Of a DNA stretch of 64,000 bases, positions 27,198 through 37,498 are shown in pieces (position 1 is the first letter of the stretch; every line of letters starts with the position of its first letter). Origin of the DNA: an uncultured Bacteroides sp. GTDB taxonomy: Bacteria; Bacteroidota; Bacteroidia; Bacteroidales; Bacteroidaceae. The notes under the pieces were generated by a model, which was not told the DNA's origin, did not search any database, and saw nothing but the letters and a program-made list of their open reading frames with translations. A program made the translations under genes and the position numbers. The stretch covers positions 1 through 64,000 of the forward strand of contig NZ_URFY01000013.1 in NCBI RefSeq assembly GCF_900547205.1, given 5' to 3'.

Positions 27198-30100
27198 ATG
27201 AAGAGCAATCGTTCACGCCAAGTGTCGAATCTATTTCGAACTTTATTGATTTTATTCTTTATGGCGATTCCATCGCAATGGGCAGCAGCGCAGTTGACAC
27301 TATCAACATCGCGCACCAACCTAGGGAGTGTTATTAAACAAATCCAGTCCCAAACCAAGTACCAATTCTTTTATAACGACAATTTATCCGAAATTAGTGT
27401 AGATGCCGTAAACGTAAAAGACGCTTCTTTGGAAAGCGTACTCACTTCTCTTCTGAAAGGAACGAACATTACTTTCAAAGTAGAAGATAACATCGTATAC
27501 CTATCTGAAAAGAGCGCCCCTCAGGGCAACCAACAAAAGGTGGCTCAGCAGCGTAGCATTACGGGACAAGTAATTGATACGAAAGGAGAACCGCTAATCG
27601 GTGTAAGTATCTTGCTGAAAGGTACGAGCAATGGTACCATTACCGATTTTGACGGTAATTATACACTGAAAGTAGAGGGCGACAATCCGATTTTGGTATT
27701 CTCTTATATTGGATACAAAACACTGGATGTTGCTGTAAAAGATCAACCGACTCTCAACGTTACCATGTCCGACGACACTCAGGTGATTGATGAAGTTGTA
27801 GTAACCGCTCTGGGTATCAAGCGTGAAAAGAAAATGCTTGGATATGCCGTACAGGAAATTAAGAGCGACCAGTTGAACAAGACTGGCGACCCTTCTGTGA
27901 CTAGCGCCCTGCAAGGCAAAGTGGCAGGTTTGCAAATGAACACAGCCGGAACAGGTCTGGGAGGTTCTACCAAAATCACAATTCGTGGTAACTCTTCTTT
28001 ATCAGACAACAACCAACCGCTATGGATTGTAGACGGTGTGCCTTTCAGCGACAACAATAACTCGGATGCATCTTACTATGGCGGTGTGGACCGCGGAGGC
28101 TCTTCTGTAGATATAAACCCGGAAGATATTGAATCAATTTCTGTATTGAAGGGTCCGAATGCCGCAGCCCTTTACGGTTCGCGTGCAGGTAACGGTGTGA
28201 TTCTGGTAACTACCAAGAAAGGTAGCAAGAAAGATGGTTTCGGCGTGCAATATAGCGGTAACTTCACTTGGAGCCAAGTAGCAGAAACTCTTGAAATGCA
28301 GGACAGATACGGACAAGGCCACATCGTAACACAAGATGCTGATGAGAATCCGCTTTCTCAGTACTATGCAACTTATGATCCGAAAGATGCCTCAAGCTGG
28401 GGACCGGTATTAGACGGTAGCCAACAGCAAGCATGGAACGGACAAACATACGCTTACTCCAAATATGGCAACAAGTTGCAAGACTACTTCAATGTGGGAT
28501 TTGCACAAAACCACAACGTTTCTGTAAGCAACGTAACAGATAAATCTCACTTCCGCGCTTCATTCGGTAGCTCCAGCAACAAAGGAGTATTCCCCAATGA
28601 AAAGCTGAACAGAATCAATGTGGACCTGAATGCAGGAACTGAAATAAACAAATACTTCTCTATGGACGGAAAGGTTTCTCTTTCTCGCACGAAAGCTGAA
28701 GACCGTCCGTATTTCGGAACTTACGGAGCCATTGCCCAGCTGATGGGAATCCCCAACAATATCCGCCTGGACGACTTGAAACAATATTCAAAAGCCGGAA
28801 GCGCTCATGTGAACTGGACAGGGCCCACTGCCGGTGTGCGCAACCCTTACTATGTACTGAACCAACGTCACAACGCCGACGAACGTTGGAGAGCCTTCGG
28901 TTATTACGGAGCTAAAATTAACTTTACCGACTGGTTGCACTTCTCTGCCAAATATGCGTTCGACTACTATCGCACACGTATTCAAGACAGCAACGCCGGC
29001 GACGGTATCAACGGTGAAAGCAGTGTGAAAGATATCACAGACGACGAACTGAACCGCTCAGAAGATAACTTCTTCGAATCGAATGCCGAGTTCGTATTGC
29101 TGGGTGACAAGCAGTTGACAGAGAACTTCCGCTTAGGTTTTTCGGCAGGTGCCAACTTTATGTATCAGAAAAGCGAATCATTGAAAGCCGGCGTACGCAA
29201 TATGCTTGATAAAGGACAATGGATTTTCAATGCAGCCAATATGCTGAACACAGCAGGCGAATCGGGTCATGAAAGAGCAACTAACTCCGTGTTCGGTTCT
29301 CTGCAATTGTCATGGAAGGAATATCTGTCACTTGACTTGACTGCTCGTAACGACTGGTCGTCTACACTGCCCAAGCAGAACAATTCGTTCTTCTATCCAT
29401 CTGCCAACGTTAGCTTTGTTGTGTCCGACTTTATCCGTTCGTTGGATAAGACTTTACCTAGCTGGTTGACATTTGCCAAGGTACGCCTTTCGGCTGCACA
29501 AGTAGGTAAAGATACTTCTCCTTACCAATTGTACAATACCTATGAATTCAAATTTGAAAAGGGAGATTTGATTCCCAGCAAATCGAACGTGAAGATGAAC
29601 GACCAGTTGAAACCGGAAATTTCCTCTTCTTACGAAGCCGGTTTGGATATGAAGTTCCTCAATAACCGTGTAGGATTCGACTTTACTTATTACTATGGTC
29701 GCACCAAGAACCAGATTATGAAGGTTCCCGCAGCAGCTCCTTGGAGTGGTGGTAAATGGGTGAACGCAGGTTTAATCACCAACAAGGGATTCGAGTTGAT
29801 GATTTACTCAACTCCGGTTCAGACCAAAGACTTCACATTCGACTTGAATGTCAATCTTGCCAAGAACGTGTCTAACGTGAAAGAACTTGCCGACGGAGTA
29901 GACTATCTGTACTTCAACGGTGACTCTAACTTCCCGGTAAACGTGGGTACGCGCCCCGGACACAAATTGGGAGAAATATATGCTAAGACTCTTTACCAAC
30001 GTGATGATAACGGCAATATTGTTATCGGCGAAAACGGTTTGCCTATGACTACTACGGATGCGGACAAACGTCTGGCTAATCCTATCGGAAATATCCAACC

Positions 30101-30617
30101 GAACTTGTTGATGTCTGTTTCTCCAACATTTACTTATAAAGGTATCACGCTGACTGCCATGTTCGATATGAAGTTTGGTGGCGACATCATTTCTATCTCT
30201 GAAATGAATGCTACCGGAAGCGGACTTGCCAAACGTACCATGGAACGTGGGGAGAATGATAACTACATGATGGTATTCCCGGGAGTAACCGAAGACGGAA
30301 CGCCGAATACTAAGAAGATTTCTGCTTCCAGCTATTATGGTGCACTGATTGCCGAGGACTTTATTTATGATGCTTCTTTCATCAAACTGAAAGAACTCTC
30401 CATCGGATACTCATTCCCTAAAAGTATGTTGAAGAAGACTCCGATTCAGTCATTGAACCTTTCCTTCGTAGCCCGTAACTTGGCTTACCTGATGAAACAT
30501 ACTCCGGGAACAAGTCCTGAAGGCGGATACGATACAACTATGTTTTCACAAGCTATCGACTTCATGGCTGTACCTTACACCCGTACTTTCGGATTCTCAG
30601 TTAACTTTAGTTTCTAA
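27198..30617 (+). CDS. SusC-like TonB-dependent transporter with STN domain
   Basis: A 1139-residue outer-membrane transporter for oligosaccharides. Signal peptide 1-32 (ending WAAAQ). A secretin/TonB N-terminal (STN) domain spans about 33-105 and signals to FecR. A carboxypeptidase-like regulatory domain (about 115-195) contains ITDFDGNYTLKV. The plug domain has the SusC signature ITIRGNSSLSDNNQPLWIVDG and YGSRAGNGVILVTTKKG, and the rest is a 22-strand barrel ending in Phe. With the SusD gene 21 bases downstream it forms the uptake complex, probably for mannose-rich glycans given the GH92 genes. Confidence 0.95.
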   Translation: MKSNRSRQVSNLFRTLLILFFMAIPSQWAAAQLTLSTSRTNLGSVIKQIQSQTKYQFFYNDNLSEISVDAVNVKDASLESVLTSLLKGTNITFKVEDNIVYLSEKSAPQGNQQKVAQQRSITGQVIDTKGEPLIGVSILLKGTSNGTITDFDGNYTLKVEGDNPILVFSYIGYKTLDVAVKDQPTLNVTMSDDTQVIDEVVVTALGIKREKKMLGYAVQEIKSDQLNKTGDPSVTSALQGKVAGLQMNTAGTGLGGSTKITIRGNSSLSDNNQPLWIVDGVPFSDNNNSDASYYGGVDRGGSSVDINPEDIESISVLKGPNAAALYGSRAGNGVILVTTKKGSKKDGFGVQYSGNFTWSQVAETLEMQDRYGQGHIVTQDADENPLSQYYATYDPKDASSWGPVLDGSQQQAWNGQTYAYSKYGNKLQDYFNVGFAQNHNVSVSNVTDKSHFRASFGSSSNKGVFPNEKLNRINVDLNAGTEINKYFSMDGKVSLSRTKAEDRPYFGTYGAIAQLMGIPNNIRLDDLKQYSKAGSAHVNWTGPTAGVRNPYYVLNQRHNADERWRAFGYYGAKINFTDWLHFSAKYAFDYYRTRIQDSNAGDGINGESSVKDITDDELNRSEDNFFESNAEFVLLGDKQLTENFRLGFSAGANFMYQKSESLKAGVRNMLDKGQWIFNAANMLNTAGESGHERATNSVFGSLQLSWKEYLSLDLTARNDWSSTLPKQNNSFFYPSANVSFVVSDFIRSLDKTLPSWLTFAKVRLSAAQVGKDTSPYQLYNTYEFKFEKGDLIPSKSNVKMNDQLKPEISSSYEAGLDMKFLNNRVGFDFTYYYGRTKNQIMKVPAAAPWSGGKWVNAGLITNKGFELMIYSTPVQTKDFTFDLNVNLAKNVSNVKELADGVDYLYFNGDSNFPVNVGTRPGHKLGEIYAKTLYQRDDNGNIVIGENGLPMTTTDADKRLANPIGNIQPNLLMSVSPTFTYKGITLTAMFDMKFGGDIISISEMNATGSGLAKRTMERGENDNYMMVFPGVTEDGTPNTKKISASSYYGALIAEDFIYDASFIKLKELSIGYSFPKSMLKKTPIQSLNLSFVARNLAYLMKHTPGTSPEGGYDTTMFSQAIDFMAVPYTRTFGFSVNFSF

Positions 30618-30638
30618 CCATCAAATAACGATAGATAT

Positions 30639-32366
30639 ATGAAATTCAAATTATATAAACCGCTTGCCTTATGCAGCCTGATAATGGGATTGACGGCCTG
30701 CCATGATTTTGAAGAAATGAACACCAGCCCTTATGCTCCGGTTTACAACCCGGAAGTGATAGGTGCTACGCCTGATGGGATTGATATCGATTACGAACTG
30801 TCGGAAAATGCACTAAAGAGCCTTCAAGGGACTGAAAATGCCATTGGAACAGTATTCTCAAGCTTTACTTACGAAGGTCTTTACAACGATTATCAGGTAA
30901 CCACTAGCCTGACACATGACATCTATGCGGCATATTTCGCAAACAACGTGGGCGGATTTGTGACTGCTGCACCTACGTATCGCTACCGTGACGATTGGTC
31001 TAAAAAACGTTGGGAGCACTTCTATGACAACCGTACTGTAGAAGAATACAGTCAGTTGATCAAGACGTTCTGGTTCTGCGATAAAGACCGTTATCATAAC
31101 GCATTCTACATCACACGTATCTTTTATGCATTCCTTATTTCAATGCAGACAGATACGTATGGAGCCATTCCTTTGGAATATTACGTGAAAGGTGCCATGC
31201 CGACAGAGGAGAAAGTGAAATATATGGAGCAGAAAGATGTATATAATGTCATTTTCCAGTTGCTCGATCAAGCTATTACGCAATTGCATAACACGCCGGC
31301 TACATCACAGTATAGCTTGGGCGAGAATGATAAATGCTATGCAGGCGATAAGGATAAGTGGTTACGCTTTGCTAATACTTTACGTTTGCGCCTTGCTCTC
31401 CGCGTCTCAAATGTTGCTCCTGAATTAGCTAAAGAACAAGGAGAGAAAGCATTGACAGATCCTGCCGGTCTGATGCAAAATGATGATGATAATATGAAGC
31501 AGACTCCTAAGTATTCTTATATCACAGGTGGTAACGAGAATATCTATACATTATTATATAATTGGAGCGCAAATGTTGTGTTGTCTAAAGAGATGGAAAC
31601 TGCTTATAAGAATCAATCAGAAGGTGAACTCGACCCTCGCTGCGAAATCTTATGGTGGAGACCTACATCATTGGATGATTTGAATCAGAATGAACCTAAA
31701 GAATCTAATAAAGAGTTTACTGGTTGCGAAAATGGAGTAACTTCTTTAGGTGGAAGTTATACTACAACTTATTCTCCTAGCCGTGTATTCATCAAACAAG
31801 ACCAACGGAAGCTGGACCGTAAACATTGGTGGTGCTATGCACGCGAAATTGTATGGTTGGGATATTCAGAAAGTCTGTTCCTTCGTGCTGAAGCTGCGCT
31901 TCGCGATTGGTGCTCAGATGATCCTGCAAAACTTTATGAAGATGGTATCCGTGCTTCCTTTAATTACTACCAGATTGGTGCTGATGAAGAAGGACAGGAA
32001 AAGATTAAAAACTATATGGATAAACTTAAAGGAAAGGAAGTTTTCACCAATGGCAGTAGAGAAGAACAACTTGAGCAAATCATTACTCAGAAATGGATTG
32101 CAGTTTTCCCTAACGGAAATGAAGGTTGGGCAGACTTCCGTCGTACGGACTACCCCAGATTTATGAAGACTCCGAAAGACGGAAACAATTCGGGTGGCGA
32201 AGTAGCTAACGGTAAGTTCATCAAACGCCTGAGATATCCGGATAGCGAATCATCTAATCCAAATCGTCCGAGAGAGGTAGATACTCAGGGTACAAGACTC
32301 TGGTGGGACGTTGCTGATACGAACGATGATATGGGAGTATATCAGACTCCAAACAACTTCAGATAA
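30639..32366 (+). CDS. SusD/RagB-like glycan-binding lipoprotein
   Basis: A 575-residue surface lipoprotein that caps the SusC barrel and captures glycans. The signal peptide ends in LTAC (Cys21). The TPR-like helical fold is seen in FYITRIFYAFLISMQTDTYGAIP and the C-terminal QKWIAVFPNGNEGWADFRRT block, as in the SusD-like_2 group. The length is normal. It is the last gene of the locus, followed by a terminator. No further glycoside hydrolase follows, so the locus is small. Confidence 0.93.
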   Translation: MKFKLYKPLALCSLIMGLTACHDFEEMNTSPYAPVYNPEVIGATPDGIDIDYELSENALKSLQGTENAIGTVFSSFTYEGLYNDYQVTTSLTHDIYAAYFANNVGGFVTAAPTYRYRDDWSKKRWEHFYDNRTVEEYSQLIKTFWFCDKDRYHNAFYITRIFYAFLISMQTDTYGAIPLEYYVKGAMPTEEKVKYMEQKDVYNVIFQLLDQAITQLHNTPATSQYSLGENDKCYAGDKDKWLRFANTLRLRLALRVSNVAPELAKEQGEKALTDPAGLMQNDDDNMKQTPKYSYITGGNENIYTLLYNWSANVVLSKEMETAYKNQSEGELDPRCEILWWRPTSLDDLNQNEPKESNKEFTGCENGVTSLGGSYTTTYSPSRVFIKQDQRKLDRKHWWCYAREIVWLGYSESLFLRAEAALRDWCSDDPAKLYEDGIRASFNYYQIGADEEGQEKIKNYMDKLKGKEVFTNGSREEQLEQIITQKWIAVFPNGNEGWADFRRTDYPRFMKTPKDGNNSGGEVANGKFIKRLRYPDSESSNPNRPREVDTQGTRLWWDVADTNDDMGVYQTPNNFR

Positions 32367-32377
32367 TATATAGAAAT

Positions 32378-32414
32378 AAAGAGACTGAACTTCAGGAATG
32401 AGTTCAGTCTCTTT
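32378..32414. terminator. Bidirectional terminator between susD and the helicase gene
   Basis: A perfect 14-bp stem (AAAGAGACTGAACT with AGTTCAGTCTCTTT) has A-rich and T-rich flanks, and serves the convergent susD and helicase genes. Confidence 0.85.
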
Positions 32415-32424
32415 ATCTTTAGTT

Positions 32425-33843
32425 TTACTCCACTTGATCCTTCGGATAATTCACCAGATACAACGTTTTCGTGGCACGTGTAAACGCAGTATACAACCAG
32501 CGGAAATAGTCAGGTGTGAGATATTCATCGGTCATATAACCTTGGTCTAAGAACACATTCTCCCACTGTCCGCCTTGCGCCTTGTGCCCTGTTATCGCAT
32601 AGGCGTACTTCACTTGCAGAGCGTTGTAATGCGGATCGGCTTTCATCTTCTTCATCCGGTCGCGCTTATTGGTAATATCCGCATAATCTTCGAGTATCGT
32701 ATAAAACAAACGGTCATTATCCGCCTTCGGCAATGCAGGAGCATCCGAACTTAGTGTATCCAATAGTAAATTGGCATCCATCTCAAAATCATTCTGATCG
32801 GGAAACCGAAGGGTGACTTCTGCAAAACGGAAGCCATAGATTTCGCGAGTGCGTCGGACACGACGAACTACAGCTATTTCTCCGTTCGCGATGAAATCCA
32901 TCTCTTTATACTGCTCCGTCCAATAGTAATTATTCTTGGCTATCATCAACATATCTCCCGTATTGAGTTCATCCTCCCGCCAAAGAATCTGCGCGCGTAT
33001 TCCATTATTATATAAGTTGGCACGCTTGTTAGAACGGCAAATAACAATCGTTTCATCCATTCCGTCGTGATCATAGCAGGAAGTTATGGCATCAATCAAC
33101 TCCGTTCCCGGCACTACCTTTATATCAGGGAAGCCTGTCACCTTTATTTTAGGGAAAGCGCTGCATTCATCCTCCGCAATCAGTTGCCGCAATTGCGTGG
33201 CATTCCACAAAATGCCCGATTCCTGCACCTGACGTACCACTTGTGTTAAATCAACCTCACGCACTTCAAGGTTATAACCCCGCAATGCGTCGGAGAAAAG
33301 TGCCGGACTCAACTCCTCTCCTACCGGAGGAAGCTGTGCCGTATCCCCCATCAGCAGAAGTCGACAGCCCTGTCCCGAATAGACGAACTGAACCAAGTCG
33401 TCGAGCAAACGGCCTGTCCCGAACATACTCCCCGATAATCCCTCGTTGGAAATCATCGAAGCCTCATCGACAATAAACAATGTATTCGTAGCGAGATTGT
33501 CATTGATTGAAAAGTTACTCACTTCATTAGAAAAAGACTGTTGCCTGTATATCTTCTTATGAATCGTAAAAGCGGGATGCCCGGCATAGACTGAAAACAC
33601 CTTCGCCGCACGCCCTGTTGGAGCCAATAACACAGACTTCTGCTGCAACTGATCCATCGTCTTAACCAATGCACCCACCAAAGAAGTTTTACCCGTTCCG
33701 GCATACCCTCTGAGAATAAAAACTTCATCTGCCAGAGTAGACAGAAGGAAGTCTGAAAGAGATTTTACAGCAATTTCCTGCTCTAAAGTTGGTTGGTAAG
33801 GAAAATTTTCCTTAATTTGCCTTTCTAAATAGTTATTTATCAT
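32425..33843 (-). CDS. RecD-like ATP-dependent DNA helicase
   Basis: A 472-residue superfamily 1 helicase. Walker A is GYAGTGKTS (about 45-53), Walker B is LFIVDEASMIS, and motif III is LLMGDTAQLPPVGEE. The C-terminal UvrD-C2-like motif is YAITGHKAQGGQWENVFLD and the final FTRATKTLYLV is motif VI. It lacks the long N-terminal region of full RecD2 proteins, so it is a short RecD-like form common in Bacteroidetes. A role in DNA repair or recombination is likely; its partner is unknown. Confidence 0.9.
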   Translation of the reverse strand: MINNYLERQIKENFPYQPTLEQEIAVKSLSDFLLSTLADEVFILRGYAGTGKTSLVGALVKTMDQLQQKSVLLAPTGRAAKVFSVYAGHPAFTIHKKIYRQQSFSNEVSNFSINDNLATNTLFIVDEASMISNEGLSGSMFGTGRLLDDLVQFVYSGQGCRLLLMGDTAQLPPVGEELSPALFSDALRGYNLEVREVDLTQVVRQVQESGILWNATQLRQLIAEDECSAFPKIKVTGFPDIKVVPGTELIDAITSCYDHDGMDETIVICRSNKRANLYNNGIRAQILWREDELNTGDMLMIAKNNYYWTEQYKEMDFIANGEIAVVRRVRRTREIYGFRFAEVTLRFPDQNDFEMDANLLLDTLSSDAPALPKADNDRLFYTILEDYADITNKRDRMKKMKADPHYNALQVKYAYAITGHKAQGGQWENVFLDQGYMTDEYLTPDYFRWLYTAFTRATKTLYLVNYPKDQVE

Positions 33844-33895
33844 TTTTGTACGAGAAAAAAGTTCCCTGAACTATCGTATTTAAATTAATTTATTC

Positions 33896-33903
33896 TATTT
33901 TTG
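33896..33903 (+). promoter_or_regulatory. Putative -7 element for the 33939 gene
   Basis: TATTTTTG fits TAnnTTTG and lies 35 bases upstream of the start codon. Confidence 0.45.
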
Positions 33904-33938
33904 CGATGCGAATATAACAACTAAAAACATAATTTATC

Positions 33939-34625
33939 ATGAAAACAGTATTTAATATTGTATTAGTGCTCTGTGCTGCTGCACTTATTTACATTTGCTA
34001 CAACAGCATCATGGGTCCTATCAATTTTGAAAGCGCAAAAAAAAGCAGAGAAAATGCAGTCAAAGCCCGTCTGGTTGACATCCGTAAAGCGCAGCAGGAA
34101 TATCGTACGTTGCACCACGGGATGTATACTGACAAGTTTGACTCGCTGATCGATTTCGTGAAGAATCAAAAGCTGCCGTTCGTTATGAAAGTAGGACAAT
34201 TGACAGACAAGCAATTGGAAGACGGATTAACTGAAAAGAAAGCTATGGCTATCATCAACAAAGCACAGAAAACAGGCAAGTATGATGAAGTTAAGAAAAA
34301 CGGACTCGAAAACTTCAAGCGTGACACAATGTGGGTAGCTGTGCTCGACACTATCTATCCGAAAGGTTTCAATGCAGACTCTTTGAGATTCATTCCTTAC
34401 GGAAACGGTGCTCAATTTGAGATGAACGTTAGAAACGACACTGCTAAATCAGGTGCTCCTGTATTCTTGTTCGAGGTGAAAGCTCCGTATGACTCTTATT
34501 TGGGCGGACTTGACAAACAAGAAATCATTAACTTGAAAGATGTTCAGAGCAAGTTAGGCAAATACTGCGGTTTGATGGTAGGTTCTATCGACACTCCTAA
34601 CAATGGTGCTGGTAACTGGGAATAA
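33939..34625 (+). CDS. Conserved membrane protein with pilin-like N-terminus
   Basis: A 228-residue protein with one N-terminal hydrophobic segment (5-22) and a periplasmic remainder. After the segment comes KKSRENAVKARLVDIRKAQQ, an amphipathic helix followed by a Tyr-rich turn, the layout of type II pseudopilins, but there is no prepilin cleavage site. I do not recognise a named family. It overlaps the DUF3822 gene by one base (TAATG type junction at 34625) and belongs to the unit with rsmD. Function unknown. Confidence 0.8.
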   Translation: MKTVFNIVLVLCAAALIYICYNSIMGPINFESAKKSRENAVKARLVDIRKAQQEYRTLHHGMYTDKFDSLIDFVKNQKLPFVMKVGQLTDKQLEDGLTEKKAMAIINKAQKTGKYDEVKKNGLENFKRDTMWVAVLDTIYPKGFNADSLRFIPYGNGAQFEMNVRNDTAKSGAPVFLFEVKAPYDSYLGGLDKQEIINLKDVQSKLGKYCGLMVGSIDTPNNGAGNWE

Positions 34626-35395
34626 TGATTGATTTTAGCAAATCAAAACAATATACTTTATCCATCCGTCTTAGTACGGATGGATTTTCTTTTTCTATCT
34701 ACAACCCGATTCATGACGATTCCTTATCGATGATAGAAAAGGAAACGGATGTCTCTCTATCTCTTACAGCCAATTTAAAGACTGTCTTTCTCGAATCGGA
34801 CTTTTTAAGTCATACCTACAAACGGGTTAATATCATGATGGCAGGCAAACGCTTTACCATCGTGCCTTTGGATTTGTTTGATGAAGAACAGGCTGAACTT
34901 CTGTTTTACCACAATCACCAGAAGCGGGAAAATGAAATGGTGATATGTAATGTCATAAAGAAGAACAGTGTAGCCGTAATCTTCGGCATAGACAAAAGTG
35001 CGTACACTTTCCTCAACGAACAGTATCCCGAAGCACGCTTCTACTCTCAATCTACTCCGCTCATCGAATATTTCTCCACCAAAAGCAGACTGGGGAACAG
35101 CAAAAAGATGTATGCCTCCATACGCAAAGACGGCATCGACATTTATTGCTTCGAACGGGGCCATCTGCTCCTTGCCAATTCTTTTGAGTGTACGCATACT
35201 GAAGATTGTATTTACTATCTTTTGTATGCCTGGAAACAATTGGAGTTCGACCAAGAGCGAGACGAACTGCACCTCACCGGCACACTGCCGGACAAAGAAG
35301 TGCTAATGAACGAACTTAAAAAGTTTATCTTGCAGGTTTTCATCATGAATCCTGCATCTAATATTGATATGCAAGCCTTATTATCATGCGAGTAA
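34625..35395 (+). CDS. DUF3822 family protein
   Basis: A 256-residue soluble protein matching DUF3822 by its N-terminal YTLSIRLSTDGFSFSIYN and the paired domains of similar fold, which look like an actin-like (ASKHA) arrangement without an obvious ATP site. The family is nearly limited to Bacteroidetes and usually precedes rsmD, as here, with a 10-base overlap. Function unknown; its link to 16S rRNA methylation is only positional. Confidence 0.85.
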   Translation: MIDFSKSKQYTLSIRLSTDGFSFSIYNPIHDDSLSMIEKETDVSLSLTANLKTVFLESDFLSHTYKRVNIMMAGKRFTIVPLDLFDEEQAELLFYHNHQKRENEMVICNVIKKNSVAVIFGIDKSAYTFLNEQYPEARFYSQSTPLIEYFSTKSRLGNSKKMYASIRKDGIDIYCFERGHLLLANSFECTHTEDCIYYLLYAWKQLEFDQERDELHLTGTLPDKEVLMNELKKFILQVFIMNPASNIDMQALLSCE

Positions 35396-35919
35396 TCAGC
35401 GGTATTTACAAACGAAGAAGATTTGACGTGCCACGCACCTTCAAAGCACGTCCCACAACAGATTTCGCCAAAGAGAATCTGTTTAATGTACTCAACAATT
35501 ATATTGATTTCGAAGAAGGAATCACTGCACTCGACTTGTTTGCAGGAACGGGTAGCATCAGCATCGAATTGGTATCCCGCGGCTGCGACCGTGTGATAAG
35601 CATTGAAAAGGAGCCTGCTCATTTTTCATTTATCTGCAAAATAATGAAAGAGGTGCAGACCGATAAGTGCATACCTATACGCGGTGATGTATTTAAGTTT
35701 ATCAACAATAGCCGCGAACAGTTCGACTTCATCTTTGCCGATCCTCCCTATGCGCTGAAAGAGCTGAATACGATACCGGAACTAATCTTCAGCAACAATC
35801 TTCTGAAAGAAGGCGGACTATTTGTGCTTGAACATGGGAAGGAGAATAACTTTGAAGAGAATCCGCATTTCCTTGAAAGAAGAGTTTACGGTAGTGTGAA
35901 TTTTTCGATTTTCAGATAA
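35386..35919 (+). CDS. rsmD: 16S rRNA (guanine(966)-N(2))-methyltransferase RsmD
   Basis: A 177-residue Rossmann methyltransferase with the AdoMet motif ALDLFAGTGSISIE, the conserved N-terminal RVISGIYKRR and RPTTDFAKENLFN, and the catalytic FADPPYAL (N6/N2 type). It methylates G966 in the 30S subunit. It overlaps the DUF3822 gene and is convergent with cls, whose stop lies 2 bases away. Confidence 0.95.
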   Translation: MRVISGIYKRRRFDVPRTFKARPTTDFAKENLFNVLNNYIDFEEGITALDLFAGTGSISIELVSRGCDRVISIEKEPAHFSFICKIMKEVQTDKCIPIRGDVFKFINNSREQFDFIFADPPYALKELNTIPELIFSNNLLKEGGLFVLEHGKENNFEENPHFLERRVYGSVNFSIFR

Positions 35920-35921
35920 AA

Positions 35922-37361
35922 CTAAAGCAGCGGAGCCAGCAAACGCACAACGGACTCCGCTGCCTTTTGCCTTCCCGGGCGTTTGATCCAGTTCTTTAAG
36001 AATACCTGTGTGCTCTCACGCTGGTCTTGGAGGAATATTTCTTTCATTTCCAGTGCCGTTTCTACACCATACATAAAAGCATTTACTTCAAAATTGTGTT
36101 CAAAGCTACGGAAATCGAGATTAGTGGAGCCAACCGTAGAAAGCATATCATCCGAAACCATCAATTTGGAATGCAGAAAGCCTTTCTTATAAAAGTAGAC
36201 CTTAACGCCTGCTTGCAACACATCTGCCAGATAAGAACATGAGCCTAAGTGAGTAAGCCTATTGTCCGCCCGTTCAGGCAACATCAGGCGAACATCGACT
36301 CCTGATAGTGCTGCCGTTTGCATGGCAGCCAAGATTTGTTCGGTGGGCAGGAAGTAAGGTGTCTGCATATAGAAATATTTCTTTGCATTCGTTATAGCCA
36401 TAGTCAATCCCTGCATGATTTCTTTCCAAGGTCCGATAGGTTCACTGGTGACAATCTGTATTAAAGAGTTTCCAAAAGATTCAATTTTGGGAAAATAACG
36501 GGAAGCAGTTATCAATGTGCGGTCTACAAAATACCAGTCGAGCAGGAAAGCGGTTTGCAACCCATGCACTGCTTTACCTTCGAGCTTGATATGGGTATCC
36601 CGCCAAATTCCCCAAGAGAAACCACGCATATATCGTTCGGCTAGATTCATTCCTCCTACGAATCCTACCTGACCGTCAATAACGACTATTTTCCGGTGGT
36701 TGCGATAGTTCACCCTGCTGGTAAATAAGGGGAAGCGAACTTTCAGGAAGCTTCTCACTTCAATACCGGCATTACGCATTTCTTCGAAGAAGCGGTTGGG
36801 GACGTGCCAACAGCCCACATCATCGTATATCACACGCACCTCAACTCCTTGGGATGCTTTCTCAATCAGTACATCCCTCACCATTCGGCCGATAGCATCG
36901 TCCTCAAAGATGTAATACTCCATGTGGATATGTTGTTTCGCTTTCTGAAGTTCGCGCAATAAAGACTGTAACTTGGTGTAGCCTTCGGTATAGACATCTA
37001 CCCGGTTGCCTTCGAACGGTAACGACTGATTGGTGTGCTGGAAAAGTTTAATGAGGGAAGAATATTCGTAGGGGACGTTGGAGAAATCTTGCGCCAGATA
37101 TTCTGCCATGGGTTTCTTCAACAAACGGTCGTAGCTCTTCTGCCCGATGATGCGCTCACGCCGCTGACTCCGTCCGAAGAAAATGTAGAAAACAAGACCT
37201 ACTATCGGTAAGAAAAGTAGTATGAGTATCCACGCCATGGTCTTTACCGGATTACGATTATCAAGTATGATAATGACAATCGTCCCGATAATGGCTCCGA
37301 AATAGACAATATCAAAAGCCACAGTTGCTATCTGACTCACTATATAGTTCCAATCTATCAT
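35922..37361 (-). CDS. cls: Cardiolipin synthase
   Basis: A 479-residue phospholipase D family enzyme that joins two phosphatidylglycerol molecules. Two N-terminal membrane segments (about 12-32 and 40-60) precede two HKD motifs: NHRKIVVIDGQVGFVGG (about 225) and HSKLMVSDDMLSTVGSTN (about 400). The length matches bacterial ClsA. It probably has its own promoter, as a terminator separates it from the upstream barrel gene. No terminator is seen in the 2-base gap to rsmD. Confidence 0.95.
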   Translation of the reverse strand: MIDWNYIVSQIATVAFDIVYFGAIIGTIVIIILDNRNPVKTMAWILILLFLPIVGLVFYIFFGRSQRRERIIGQKSYDRLLKKPMAEYLAQDFSNVPYEYSSLIKLFQHTNQSLPFEGNRVDVYTEGYTKLQSLLRELQKAKQHIHMEYYIFEDDAIGRMVRDVLIEKASQGVEVRVIYDDVGCWHVPNRFFEEMRNAGIEVRSFLKVRFPLFTSRVNYRNHRKIVVIDGQVGFVGGMNLAERYMRGFSWGIWRDTHIKLEGKAVHGLQTAFLLDWYFVDRTLITASRYFPKIESFGNSLIQIVTSEPIGPWKEIMQGLTMAITNAKKYFYMQTPYFLPTEQILAAMQTAALSGVDVRLMLPERADNRLTHLGSCSYLADVLQAGVKVYFYKKGFLHSKLMVSDDMLSTVGSTNLDFRSFEHNFEVNAFMYGVETALEMKEIFLQDQRESTQVFLKNWIKRPGRQKAAESVVRLLAPLL

Positions 37362-37424
37362 GAGAATCTCCTTGTTTTTGAGGGATACTAAACAACAAAT
37401 ATAAGGAAATTATCCGATAAACAA

Positions 37425-37462
37425 AAAAGTCCCGGTGACAACTTGTTGTTGCTGCACCGGGA
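37425..37462 (-). terminator. Terminator after the outer-membrane barrel gene
   Basis: TCCCGGTG (37430-37437) pairs perfectly with CACCGGGA (37455-37462). On the minus strand it is followed by CTTTTTTGTTT. Confidence 0.8.
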
Positions 37463-37498
37463 ACTATTACTGTATACTATTTCTTCTTTCAGAATCGC

